Below, in pieces: positions 24,832-33,790 of a stretch of DNA of 61,770 bases. The stretch's first letter is position 1, and every line of letters begins with the position of its first letter. Source of the stretch: Actinomycetes bacterium (GTDB lineage: Bacteria > Actinomycetota > Acidimicrobiia > Acidimicrobiales > RAAP-2). Location of the stretch: positions 1 to 61,770 of the forward strand of contig JAJXZW010000013.1 of NCBI GenBank assembly GCA_021779855.1, given 5' to 3'. The notes under the pieces were generated by a model. The model did not search any database. It saw nothing but the letters and a program-made list of their open reading frames with translations, and was not told the DNA's origin. The translations under genes were made by a program, and so were the position numbers.

Positions 24832-25625
24832 TTGTAGTGCCGAGGTAGGTAGTCGACGTCGGAGTGCGATTGCTCGAGACCGAACCGCTCGAGCACCGCC
24901 CGTAGGACCTCGGTGGCCATGGGCCGGAGTTCGTCGAGGGGGCGGTTGCGGTGGCGACGGACGCCGAGGTCGACCTGGGCCGTCGCGTCGAGCCCGTAGC
25001 GCCGGGCCACGTCGATGAGGAGCGCGATCTCGACGTCGTAGCCCGGGGCGAGGTCGATCCCGTCGAGGGCGGAGCGTCGTAGGGCGGTCTCGCCGGCGAG
25101 TGGCTGGCGGACCCCGTCGAGACCGGGGAAGAGGAGGGCGAGGATGGGCCGGGCGGCGAGCTCGTTCACTCGCCCGCCCCCCGTCGGCATGTCGAAGTAG
25201 GGCCGCTCGTAGATGGGCTTCACGAGCTGGATTCGGGGCGACTCCAGGAGGGGCTGGACGAGGCGAGCGACGTAGTCGGGGGTCGTGTTCACGACGTCGC
25301 CGTCGAGGAAGACGAGCAGGCTCGAGGTGGTGGCCTGGACTCCGGCCGCTAGCGCCCGGCCCTTGCCGCCGGGACCGTCGGCCTGGACGACCTTGGCCCC
25401 GTGGCGCTCGGCGACGCGAGCTGACCCGTCGGTCGAGTGGTCGTCGACGATCACGAGCTCGTCGATCAGCTCCTCGTGGTCGCGCACGGCGTCGATGACC
25501 GCCCCGACGGTGGCGGCCTCGTCGCGGACCGGGACCACGACGGCGATGGATGCCTCGCCGCGCAGCTCGCGGACCCGGGAGTAGGAGTAGGCGGAGGTCG
25601 GCAGCGTCCAGGGGGCGTCGGCCAT
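24828..25625 (-). CDS. gpgS: Glucosyl-3-phosphoglycerate synthase
   Basis: GT81-type glycosyltransferase of 265 residues that joins a sugar nucleotide to 3-phosphoglycerate, the first step of glucosylglycerate and of methylglucose lipopolysaccharide primers. Motifs: VVVPVRDEAATV, VIVDDHSTDGS, VFLDGDVVN (DxD-like), VKPIYERPYF, GGGRVNELAARP, QPLAGETALRR and YDVEIALLID. A short ELRGEAS precedes the core. ATG 25625 has TAGCCT six bases upstream. The partner phosphatase GpgP is not obvious, though a histidine phosphatase is encoded at 39390-39962. Confidence 0.88.
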   Translation of the reverse strand: MADAPWTLPTSAYSYSRVRELRGEASIAVVVPVRDEAATVGAVIDAVRDHEELIDELVIVDDHSTDGSARVAERHGAKVVQADGPGGKGRALAAGVQATTSSLLVFLDGDVVNTTPDYVARLVQPLLESPRIQLVKPIYERPYFDMPTGGGRVNELAARPILALLFPGLDGVRQPLAGETALRRSALDGIDLAPGYDVEIALLIDVARRYGLDATAQVDLGVRRHRNRPLDELRPMATEVLRAVLERFGLEQSHSDVDYLPRHYN

Positions 25626-25655
25626 GGGACGAGGCTAGGCGTGGAGGGGGCGCCC

Positions 25656-25684
25656 TTGACAATTCCGACCCAAGCGGTAAGAAT
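25656..25684 (+). promoter_or_regulatory. Sigma-70-type promoter of the thrC leader
   Basis: TTGACA (consensus -35) at 25656-25661, then 16 bases, then TAAGAAT as the -10 region at 25678-25684. The expected start, near 25690, is exactly at the 5' edge of the riboswitch. This is one of the clearest full promoters in the window. Confidence 0.75.
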
Positions 25685-25687
25685 TGC

Positions 25688-25793
25688 GGTGTCATCAAGA
25701 GCGACTGAGGGACGGCCCCTTTGACGTCGCGACAACCAGTGTGGGTCCCGGGCTAGCCCTCCACACCAGGTGCCAAAGGCCGATCGATGAAAG
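25688..25793 (+). promoter_or_regulatory. SAM-I (S-box) riboswitch upstream of thrC
   Basis: The conserved S-box landmarks occur in order: TCATCAAGAG, then CTGAGGGACGGCCC, then CGACAACC, a variable hairpin (GTGGG...CCACAC), GGTGCCAAAGGCC and the closing GATGA, which pairs with TCATC at the 5' end to form P1. The ribosome site AAGGGAGA (25791-25798) follows P1 at once, so control by ribosome-site occlusion is more likely than transcription termination; no terminator hairpin is seen before the ATG at 25800. SAM binding would be expected to lower threonine synthase expression. Confidence 0.88.
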
Positions 25794-25799
25794 GGAGAC

Positions 25800-27047
25800 A
25801 TGGGATACTCGCTCGGACTCATCTGTCGAGAGTGTGCCGCCACCTATCCCGCGGAGGCGCGCTACGTCTGCGAGCGGTGCTTCGGCCCCCTCGAGGTCCG
25901 CTATGACCTCGAGGCGGCGCGCGGTCGGGTCACGCGCGCCTCGATCGAGGCCGGCCCTCAATCGATGTGGCGGTACCGCGAACTGCTGCCTGAGGCCGGC
26001 GACGAGCCGGTGGACCTCGGGACGGGGTGGACGCCGCTGCGCCGCGCCGACCGGCTCGCTGAGCGGCTCGGCGTGCGCGAGCTCTGGCTGAAGGACGACA
26101 CGCGCAACCCCACCGGATCGTTCAAGGATCGCGTGGTGTCGGTGGCGCTGTCGGCCGCCCGTCGGCTGGGCTTCTCGACGGCCGCCTGCGCCTCGACGGG
26201 CAACCTGGCCACGTCGGTGGCCGCCCACGCGGCGGCGATGGGCTGGCCCAGCGTGACGATCATCCCGTCGGACCTGGAGGCCTCGAAGATCGTCATGGCC
26301 GCTGTCTTCGGGGGCGTCGTGCTCGGCGTCGAGGGCAACTACGACGACGTGAACCGGCTCTGCGTCGAGCTGGTGAGCGAGCACCCCGACTGGGCGTTCG
26401 CGAACGTCAACCTGCGCCCCTACTACGCCGAGGGCTCTAAGACCCTCGCCTTCGAGGTCGTCGAGCAGCTGGGGTGGCGACTCCCGGACCAGGTGGTCGT
26501 ACCGATCGCCTCGGGGAGCCAGTTCACCAAGGTCGCCAAGGGCTTCGACCAGCTGCGTGCGCTCGGACTGGTCGAGGGGGCGGCGCCCCGCCTCTTCGGC
26601 GCTCAGGCAGCGGGCTGCTCGCCCGTGGCGACGGCCTTCGCCGAGGGCGCGCCGGCCATCCGACCCCAGAAGCCCCGTACGGTGGCGCGCTCGCTGGCCA
26701 TCGGCAACCCGGCCGACGGACCCTACGTGCTGGACGAACTGCGCGCGGGCGGCGGTGACTGCGGATCGGTCACCGACGAGGAGATCCTTGAGGGGATCGA
26801 GTTGCTCGCCGCCACCGAGGGGGTCTTCGCCGAGACCGCCGGCGGGACGACGATCGCGTCGCTGCGCCAGATGGTCCAGCGCGGCACGCTCGACCCCGAG
26901 GGGTCGGTCGTCGCCATCATCTCGGGTCACGGCCTCAAGACGGTCGAGGCGCTCGAGGGGCGCACGACGGTGACCGCCACGATCCCGGCGACCCTGGCCG
27001 CCGCGCAGGACGCCCTGGCGGCGCGACTGCTGGTGGAGGCGTCGTGA
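25800..27047 (+). CDS. thrC: Threonine synthase
   Basis: PLP enzyme converting O-phosphohomoserine to threonine. The 415-residue protein has an N-terminal zinc ribbon (CREC...CERC), TGWTPLRRADRL, the PLP-lysine motif DTRNPTGSFKDR, ACASTGNLATSVAAHAA in the phosphate site region, and a late IISGHGLKT. This is the plant/actinobacterial class with the extra N-terminal ribbon. It is preceded by a SAM-I riboswitch and overlaps the sulfur-carrier gene by four bases. Confidence 0.93.
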   Translation: MGYSLGLICRECAATYPAEARYVCERCFGPLEVRYDLEAARGRVTRASIEAGPQSMWRYRELLPEAGDEPVDLGTGWTPLRRADRLAERLGVRELWLKDDTRNPTGSFKDRVVSVALSAARRLGFSTAACASTGNLATSVAAHAAAMGWPSVTIIPSDLEASKIVMAAVFGGVVLGVEGNYDDVNRLCVELVSEHPDWAFANVNLRPYYAEGSKTLAFEVVEQLGWRLPDQVVVPIASGSQFTKVAKGFDQLRALGLVEGAAPRLFGAQAAGCSPVATAFAEGAPAIRPQKPRTVARSLAIGNPADGPYVLDELRAGGGDCGSVTDEEILEGIELLAATEGVFAETAGGTTIASLRQMVQRGTLDPEGSVVAIISGHGLKTVEALEGRTTVTATIPATLAAAQDALAARLLVEAS

Positions 27048-27319
27048 GCGTCGTGGTGCGCCTGCCAGCCCAGCTGCGCGCCCTGGTGGGTGGCGCGGGC
27101 GAGGTCCCGGTCGAGGCCCGCACCGTGCGCGAGGCGATTCTCGCCGTCGACGCGGCCCACCCCGGGCTGGCCGAGCGGGTGCTCGACGACGAGGGGGCGC
27201 TGCGGCGCTTCGTCAACGTGTTCGTGGCCGACGAGGACGTCCGATTCCTCGACGGACTGGACACGACGGTGGCCGCAGGCGAGACGATATCCCTGGTCCC
27301 AGCGGTCGCGGGGGGTTGA
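27044..27319 (+). CDS. MoaD/ThiS-family sulfur carrier protein
   Basis: A 91-residue beta-grasp protein: VVVRLPAQLRALVGG, a VREAILAVDAAHPGL helix, FVNVFVADEDVRFLDGLDT and the C-terminal diglycine VAGG that would be adenylated and turned into a thiocarboxylate. It resembles CysO (cysteine synthesis with CysM) and HcyS (homocysteine synthesis) more than molybdopterin MoaD, judging by length and the NVFVAD segment. It is in the SAM-riboswitch operon with thrC, so a role in methionine or cysteine supply is inferred. No Mec-like protease or E1-like enzyme is adjacent. Confidence 0.85.
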   Translation: MSVVVRLPAQLRALVGGAGEVPVEARTVREAILAVDAAHPGLAERVLDDEGALRRFVNVFVADEDVRFLDGLDTTVAAGETISLVPAVAGG

Positions 27320-27327
27320 GCGCCGCG

Positions 27328-27354
27328 TTAGCACTCTCATAGGGTGACTGCTAA
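27328..27354 (+). promoter_or_regulatory. CIRCE operator (HrcA site) upstream of groEL
   Basis: TTAGCACTC, nine bases, then GACTGCTAA: a 9-9-9 inverted repeat with one mismatch to the CIRCE consensus (GAGTGCTAA). It lies 44 bases before the groEL start. HrcA repression with heat induction is the known role of this element. Confidence 0.9.
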
Positions 27355-27380
27355 CATCGATGGGTACCGAGTTGTGGTGA

Positions 27381-29021
<1,641 letters not shown>

Positions 29022-29046
29022 ACCGTTCCGCGGTCAAGGGGCGTGG

Positions 29047-29074
29047 ACGGCGCGGGGCGCGAGCCCCGCGCCGT
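29047..29074 (+). terminator. Rho-independent-like hairpin after groEL
   Basis: Perfect 12-bp stem (ACGGCGCGGGGC / GCCCCGCGCCGT) with a GCGA tetraloop, 25 bases after the groEL stop. Very stable; no U-tract. Confidence 0.8.
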
Positions 29075-29145
29075 TGCGCGTCCGGTGGGACCGTCCGGGC
29101 GGGGCCGTCGGACGCCGGGCGAGGGGTCCCTCTAGCATGGGTCCC

Positions 29146-29832
29146 GTGACCACGTCCGAGCCGCTCACTCCCTCTCGCGGGCTCAACGTCGTGCACCTCT
29201 TCTGCCACCGCGGAGGCGACGTCGACCCGGTCGCCCTCGCCACGGCGGTCGAGGGGGCGACCGCCGCTGGCCTCCAGGTGCTCTGCCTCGCCCTGATCGG
29301 GGCGAAGGCCGACGTCGGGTTTATGGTGATCGGCCCCGACCTCTGGGAGATCCGGCGGTTCCAGTCGAGGGTCCAGGCGGCCGGCCTACGGGTGGACGAC
29401 TCCTACGTCTCGGTGACCGAGGTGAGCGAGTACGCCCAGGGCATGCCCGAGGCGATGCTGAACGCCCGGCTCTACCCGGTGCTGCCGCCCGAGGGCAAGC
29501 GGGCCTTCTGCTTCTACCCCATGTCCAAGCGGCGTGGTGAGACGAACAACTGGTACGCGCTCGACTACGAGCGCCGCGAGCGACTGATGCGCGAGCACGG
29601 GTCGACCGGCAAGACGTTCCGCGGGCGCGTCCTGCAGCTGGTGACCGGCTCGACGGGACTCGACGACTGGGAGTGGGGCGTGTCGCTCTTCGCCGTGCAC
29701 GTGGACGACCTCAAGGAGTGCGTCTACACGATGCGCTACGACGAGGGCTCCACCCTCTACGGGGAGTTCGGGCCCTTCTACACCGGCATCGTGGGCACGC
29801 TCGACGAGGTCCTCGACGCGGCCCTCGGCTAG
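29146..29832 (+). CDS. hemQ: Coproheme decarboxylase (HemQ/ChdC), chlorite dismutase family
   Basis: Peroxide-dependent enzyme that finishes the coproporphyrin branch of heme synthesis by converting coproheme to heme b. The 228-residue protein has the actinobacterial HemQ landmarks FYPMSKRRGETNNWYAL, LMREHG with the likely axial His, RVLQLVTGSTGLDDWEWGV, CVYTMRYDEGS and EFGPFYTG. GTG 29146 sits seven bases after TAGCAT; ATG 29137 would overlap that hexamer. The other coproporphyrin-pathway genes are not in the window. Confidence 0.9.
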   Translation: MTTSEPLTPSRGLNVVHLFCHRGGDVDPVALATAVEGATAAGLQVLCLALIGAKADVGFMVIGPDLWEIRRFQSRVQAAGLRVDDSYVSVTEVSEYAQGMPEAMLNARLYPVLPPEGKRAFCFYPMSKRRGETNNWYALDYERRERLMREHGSTGKTFRGRVLQLVTGSTGLDDWEWGVSLFAVHVDDLKECVYTMRYDEGSTLYGEFGPFYTGIVGTLDEVLDAALG

Positions 29833-29836
29833 GGCC

Positions 29837-30526
29837 GTGCCCGGCGACGTCCCCGAGAAGACGCTGCGGCGCTGGGCCGAGGCCCTGGCGGGCGTGGCCA
29901 AGACGGGCCTCGGTTTCTCCGACAGCCCCTACGAGCGCGAGCGCTTCGAGGAGGTCCTCGCGATCGCGGCCGACATCCGCGCGGCCGCCGACGAGGGGCT
30001 CGAGGGCGTGCCCGACGCCGCGGGCGTGGTGACCCAGTGGCTGGCCGAGGTGGGCCGTGGTGTCCCCGGCTACCAGACCCCCAAGGTCGCCGTGGGGGCC
30101 GCGGTGACCGACGGCGAGGGCCGCCTGCTGCTCATCCAGCGCTCGGACTCGGGCTACTGGCTCTACCCGACCGGTTGGTGCGACGTCGGCTACTCCGCCC
30201 CCGAGGTCGTGGTGAAGGAGGTCCGCGAGGAGACGGGAGTGCTCGCCGAGCCGGTGCGCCTCATCGGCGTGCTCGACGGCATGCGACTGGGCGAGTCGCG
30301 CATCCCCCTCTACTCGCTGCTGTTCCTTTGCCGAGCCGTGGGCGGCGACCTGCGTCCCCACCCCCAGGAGGTGCTCGACGTCGGCTGGTTCGAGCGTGAT
30401 CACCTCCCGAACCCGATCATCGGCGCGGAGCGCTGGGCCGGTCCCATCTTCGCCGCGATCGACGGCGAGGTCCGCGACGTCTTCTACGACGACCTGCGCC
30501 GGCCGGTGTGGAGGGGGGAGGGGTGA
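29837..30526 (+). CDS. Nudix hydrolase with N-terminal NUDIX_N-like domain
   Basis: A 229-residue protein. Residues 1-75 form a helical N-terminal domain (LRRWAEALAGVAKTGLGFSDSPYERERFEEVL) like that of the Nudix-N group; the Nudix fold follows. The Nudix box reads GYSAPEVVVKEVREETGVL: the late KEVREETG part is good, but the first box glutamate is replaced by Tyr and the Arg by Lys. Substrate is unknown; nucleotide sugars or ADP-ribose-like compounds are hydrolysed by relatives. GTG start five bases after hemQ. Confidence 0.8.
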   Translation: MPGDVPEKTLRRWAEALAGVAKTGLGFSDSPYERERFEEVLAIAADIRAAADEGLEGVPDAAGVVTQWLAEVGRGVPGYQTPKVAVGAAVTDGEGRLLLIQRSDSGYWLYPTGWCDVGYSAPEVVVKEVREETGVLAEPVRLIGVLDGMRLGESRIPLYSLLFLCRAVGGDLRPHPQEVLDVGWFERDHLPNPIIGAERWAGPIFAAIDGEVRDVFYDDLRRPVWRGEG

Positions 30527-30954
30527 TCGAGGTCGTGGCCGCGACGTCGGTCGACGACGAGCTCGTCGCCGGCCTCAACGCCCTCGTGGCCCAGCTCTCG
30601 TCGAGCGCCCCGCCCCTCACGCGCGAGGCCGTCGCGAGGATCGTGGGCTCGCCGGCGACCACGCTCTACCTCGCGCGCGACGACGGGCGCCTGGTGGGCA
30701 CCCTGACGCTCTGCGCCTTCGCCATCCCGACCGGCGTGCGCGCCTGGATCGAGGACGTCGTCGTGGACGCCGGTGCGCGGGGCCGCGGCGTGGGCGAGGC
30801 CCTGACGCGACGGGCCCTCGAGGACGCCCGCGCGCTCGGCGCCCGCACGGTGGACCTCACGAGTCGGCCGTCGCGCGAGGCTGCCCACGCCCTCTACCGA
30901 CGAGTCGGCTTTGAGGTGCGCGACACCAGCGTCTACCGGCTGCGCTTCGACTAG
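30523..30954 (+). CDS. GNAT family N-acetyltransferase
   Basis: A 143-residue acetyl-CoA-dependent acyltransferase. Strand beta4 and the acetyl-CoA loop are seen in VRAWIEDVVVDAGARGRGVGEAL (RGRGVG), with a late AAHALYRRVGFE. GTG 30523 overlaps the Nudix stop by four bases. Substrate cannot be named. Confidence 0.85.
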   Translation: MIEVVAATSVDDELVAGLNALVAQLSSSAPPLTREAVARIVGSPATTLYLARDDGRLVGTLTLCAFAIPTGVRAWIEDVVVDAGARGRGVGEALTRRALEDARALGARTVDLTSRPSREAAHALYRRVGFEVRDTSVYRLRFD

Positions 30955-31485
30955 ATGCGCGAGCCCGTGCTCGACGGCGACGGATTCGTCCTGCGGCCGT
31001 GGCGCGACGACGACCTCGACGCACTGGCGGAGATGAACGCCGACCCCGTCGGGATGGCTCACTTCCCCGCGACCGTCGACCGCGAGCGGTCCGCGTCGCT
31101 CATCGAACGCGAGCGCGAGTCCCTTGCCGCGACGGGGCTGGGCCTTCGGGTCGTCGACCTGGAGGGCCGCTTTGCGGGCTTCGTCGGGCTCTCGAGGGTC
31201 ACGCGACGCACCCCGATCCACGGCGAGGTCGAGGTGGGGTGGGGTCTCGCCCGGTGGGCCTGGGGACGGGGCCTCGCGACGCGGGGTGCGCGCCTCGCCA
31301 TCGAGGACGGACGGCGCCGTTTGGGTGTGGGCGACGTCTACGCCGCGACCAGCGTGCACAACGCGCGCAGCGAGGCCGTCATGGTGCGCCTCGGCATGTC
31401 GCGCCGCCCGGACCTCGACTACGTGCTCGAGGAGTTCCCCGACTGGCCGGGCTCCCCCCACGTCGTCTACGTGCTGATCCGCTGA
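30955..31485 (+). CDS. GNAT acetyltransferase, RimJ/RimL-like
   Basis: A 176-residue protein with the RimJ/RimL layout: FVLRPWRDDDLDALAEMNADPVGM at the start, GEVEVGWGLARWAWGRGLATRGARLA with the CoA loop, and TSVHNARSEAVMVRLGM. Such enzymes acetylate amino groups of proteins or antibiotics. The ATG follows the preceding stop without a gap. Confidence 0.85.
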   Translation: MREPVLDGDGFVLRPWRDDDLDALAEMNADPVGMAHFPATVDRERSASLIERERESLAATGLGLRVVDLEGRFAGFVGLSRVTRRTPIHGEVEVGWGLARWAWGRGLATRGARLAIEDGRRRLGVGDVYAATSVHNARSEAVMVRLGMSRRPDLDYVLEEFPDWPGSPHVVYVLIR

Positions 31486-31486
31486 G

Positions 31487-32098
31487 TCAGTCCACCCGCC
31501 GCAGGGCGACCCAGGTGAAGGGCTGGGTAGAGCCCCACGGGGTGGTGTGCACGACGCGCTCGGCGCGCACCAGTGCGAAGCGCGGACCGATCGCTGTGGC
31601 GAGCGCCTCGGCGTCGTAACGCTCGACCGGCAGTCCCGAGCAGGTCTCGGGCCCGTCGGGTGCGAACGTCGCGATCACGGCCACCGAGCCCACGTCGGTC
31701 GCCCGCAGGAGCACCTGGGCGTAGTCCTCGCGACGCGAGGGCTCGGTGAGGAAGTGGAAGACGGCCCGGTCGTGCCACACCCGATAGGCCCGCGTGGGGG
31801 ACCACGTCGTGACGTCGGCGACGACCCACTCGACCCGGGCCGCGGGCCCGGGGTCCCCGATCCGGTTCCGCGCCTCGGCGAGCGCGCTCGCGGCGACGTC
31901 GAGGACGGTGAGGTCGACGAAGCCGCGCGCGAGCAGCGCGTCGACGAGTCGTGACGCCCCGCCCCCGACGTCGACGACCGCCGCGTCGGATGCGATCCCG
32001 AGCGCGTCGAGGAGGGCGAGCGACTCGAGCGGCTCGTCCTCGGTCCAGGACCGCTCCTCGGGGGCGGTCGCGCGGTAGCGCTCGTCCCAGTAGACCAC
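31487..32098 (-). CDS. Class I SAM-dependent methyltransferase
   Basis: A 203-residue protein starting YWDERYRA, with the SAM-binding motif VVDVGGGASRLVDALLARG at about 41-59, an acidic VLDVAA, then VADVTTW and HDRAVFHFLT. This pattern is common in small-molecule methyltransferases related to thiol/tellurite methyltransferases. GTG 32098 with TAACGT six bases upstream. It converges on the RimJ-like gene, whose stop is one base away. Confidence 0.82.
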   Translation of the reverse strand: MVYWDERYRATAPEERSWTEDEPLESLALLDALGIASDAAVVDVGGGASRLVDALLARGFVDLTVLDVAASALAEARNRIGDPGPAARVEWVVADVTTWSPTRAYRVWHDRAVFHFLTEPSRREDYAQVLLRATDVGSVAVIATFAPDGPETCSGLPVERYDAEALATAIGPRFALVRAERVVHTTPWGSTQPFTWVALRRVD

Positions 32099-32138
32099 GG
32101 CCTCACGTTAGGGGTGACGCGGCTGGGTACGATGGCCC

Positions 32139-32555
32139 ATGCCCGCCGAGGAGCTGACGGTCGACGACGAGTCGGCGACGGTGGCCCTGTGGGAGGCGGC
32201 GGGCCTCACTCGACCCTGGAACGACCCGCGCGCCGACTTCCGCCGGGGGCTCGAGGGCGCGACCTCGACGGTGCTCGGCGTGCGCGAGGGCGACGCGCTG
32301 GTGGGGGCGGCGGTGGTCGGCGAGGACGGCCACCGGGGCTGGCTCTACTACGTCGGGGTCGAGCCGGGCCACCAGGGACGCGGGGTCGGCCGGGGTCTGG
32401 TCGAGGCCGCCGTGGGGTGGCTCGGGGCGCGGGGGGTCCCCAAGGCGCTCCTCATGGTGCGCGGCGAGAACGAGGCCGCCCTCAGCTTCGACGCGACGGT
32501 GGGCTTCGCTGAGGAGGACGTCGTGGTCCTCGGACGACGGCTGGACGTGCGGTGA
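32139..32555 (+). CDS. GNAT family acetyltransferase, YpeA-like
   Basis: A 138-residue protein of the YpeA type: VALWEAAGLTRPWNDPRADF, then GWLYYVGVEPGHQGRGVGRGLVEAA with the CoA loop and MVRGENEAALSFDATVGF. TACGAT is five bases before the ATG. It overlaps the next gene by four bases. Function in the cell unknown. Confidence 0.85.
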   Translation: MPAEELTVDDESATVALWEAAGLTRPWNDPRADFRRGLEGATSTVLGVREGDALVGAAVVGEDGHRGWLYYVGVEPGHQGRGVGRGLVEAAVGWLGARGVPKALLMVRGENEAALSFDATVGFAEEDVVVLGRRLDVR

Positions 32556-33082
32556 GCGAGTCGGTGCGCGACAAGGCGTCGGTGCGCCGGGTGGTCGAGG
32601 CGCTCGCGCGCGCGGGCCTCGACACGTCGGTCCGGGTCCTCGACGACTCGGCGCGCACCGCGGCCGACGCGGCGGCGGCCCTGGGCGTCGAGGTCGGCCA
32701 GATCGCCTCGTCGATCGTCTTCCGGCTCCCCGACGACCACCCCCTCCTCGTGATCACGAGCGGCCGCCACCGGGTCGACACCGCGAGGGTGGCCGCCGCC
32801 CTCGGCCACGTCGAGCTGCACCGGGCCGACGCCGACTACATCCGGGCCTGGACGGGCTTCGCGATCGGCGGGGTGAGCCCGGTGGGCTGGAGCAGCTCGG
32901 TCTCCGCCGGGACCAGCGCGACGGGCTACCCGAAGGAGGCGACCGTCGTGATCGACGAGGCGCTCGGCGACTACGACGTCGTCTGGGCCGCCGCCGGCCA
33001 CCCCCACGCCGTCTTCGCGACGACCTACGAGGAGCTGGTTCGGGCGACTGGCGCGACGCCCCTCGCGGTGGCCGAGGACTGA
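32552..33082 (+). CDS. YbaK/EbsC family aminoacyl-tRNA deacylase
   Basis: A 176-residue protein of the trans-editing family that hydrolyses mischarged tRNAs, such as Cys-tRNA(Pro). Seen are a VGQIASSIVFR segment with the substrate pocket, VDTARVAAALG, IGGVSPVGW (GxxxP motif) and the final AAAGHPHAVFATTYEELV. GTG 32552 overlaps the preceding GNAT gene. The exact amino acid edited cannot be deduced. Confidence 0.85.
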   Translation: MSESVRDKASVRRVVEALARAGLDTSVRVLDDSARTAADAAAALGVEVGQIASSIVFRLPDDHPLLVITSGRHRVDTARVAAALGHVELHRADADYIRAWTGFAIGGVSPVGWSSSVSAGTSATGYPKEATVVIDEALGDYDVVWAAAGHPHAVFATTYEELVRATGATPLAVAED

Positions 33083-33121
33083 CGACGTGACGGCCACGTC
33101 TGATGCTGGCAGACTGGCGAA

Positions 33122-33790
33122 GTGGGCACACCGGACGGGGCGGCCGTCGACCGCTACCTCGCGAGCACCCTCCTCGGGGACGACCCGGTACTCGAGGCCG
33201 CCCTCGCGGCGAGCGACGAGGCGGGTCTCCCGCCGATCGCCGTCTCACCGCTCCAGGGCCGTCTCCTCGGCCTGCTCGCGCGCGCCGTGGGCGCCCGTCG
33301 AGTCCTCGAGGTCGGGACGCTCGGCGGCTATTCCGCCATCTGCCTCGCCCGGGGGCTCACCGAGGGCGGCCTCCTCGTCACCGCCGAGCTCGAGCCCCAC
33401 CACGCCGAGGTGGCGCGAGCCAACCTCGAGCGTGCCGGCCTCGCCGACCGGGTCGAGGTCCGCGTGGGCCCCGCGAGCGAGACCCTGAGGGCGCTGGCCC
33501 GCGAGGGGGCGGAGCCCTTCGACCTCGTCTTCATCGACGCGGACAAGTCGGGCTACCCGGAGTACTTCGAGCTCGCGCTCGGGCTCGTACGGGTGGGCTC
33601 GGTGATCGTCGCCGACAACGTCGTGCGCGACGGCGAGGTCGCCGACGCCGACTCGGCCGATGAGGCGGTTCGGGGGGTTCGCCGGTTCTTGGAGCGGGTG
33701 GGTCGCGAGCCGCGCGTCGAGGCGACGGCGATCCAGACGGTCGGGGTCAAGGGCCACGACGGGTTCGCCGTCGCCGTGATCGTGGCGTGA
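33122..33790 (+). CDS. O-methyltransferase, catechol O-methyltransferase-like
   Basis: A 222-residue SAM enzyme of methyltransferase family 3. The SAM loop is VLEVGTLGGYSAICLARGL (about 61-79), with VTAELEPHHAEVARANLERAGL, the metal-binding FIDADKSGYPEYF and VIVADNVVRDG. These are the classical cation-dependent O-methyltransferase motifs. GTG start at 33122. Its stop overlaps the next methyltransferase by four bases. Confidence 0.87.
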   Translation: MGTPDGAAVDRYLASTLLGDDPVLEAALAASDEAGLPPIAVSPLQGRLLGLLARAVGARRVLEVGTLGGYSAICLARGLTEGGLLVTAELEPHHAEVARANLERAGLADRVEVRVGPASETLRALAREGAEPFDLVFIDADKSGYPEYFELALGLVRVGSVIVADNVVRDGEVADADSADEAVRGVRRFLERVGREPRVEATAIQTVGVKGHDGFAVAVIVA

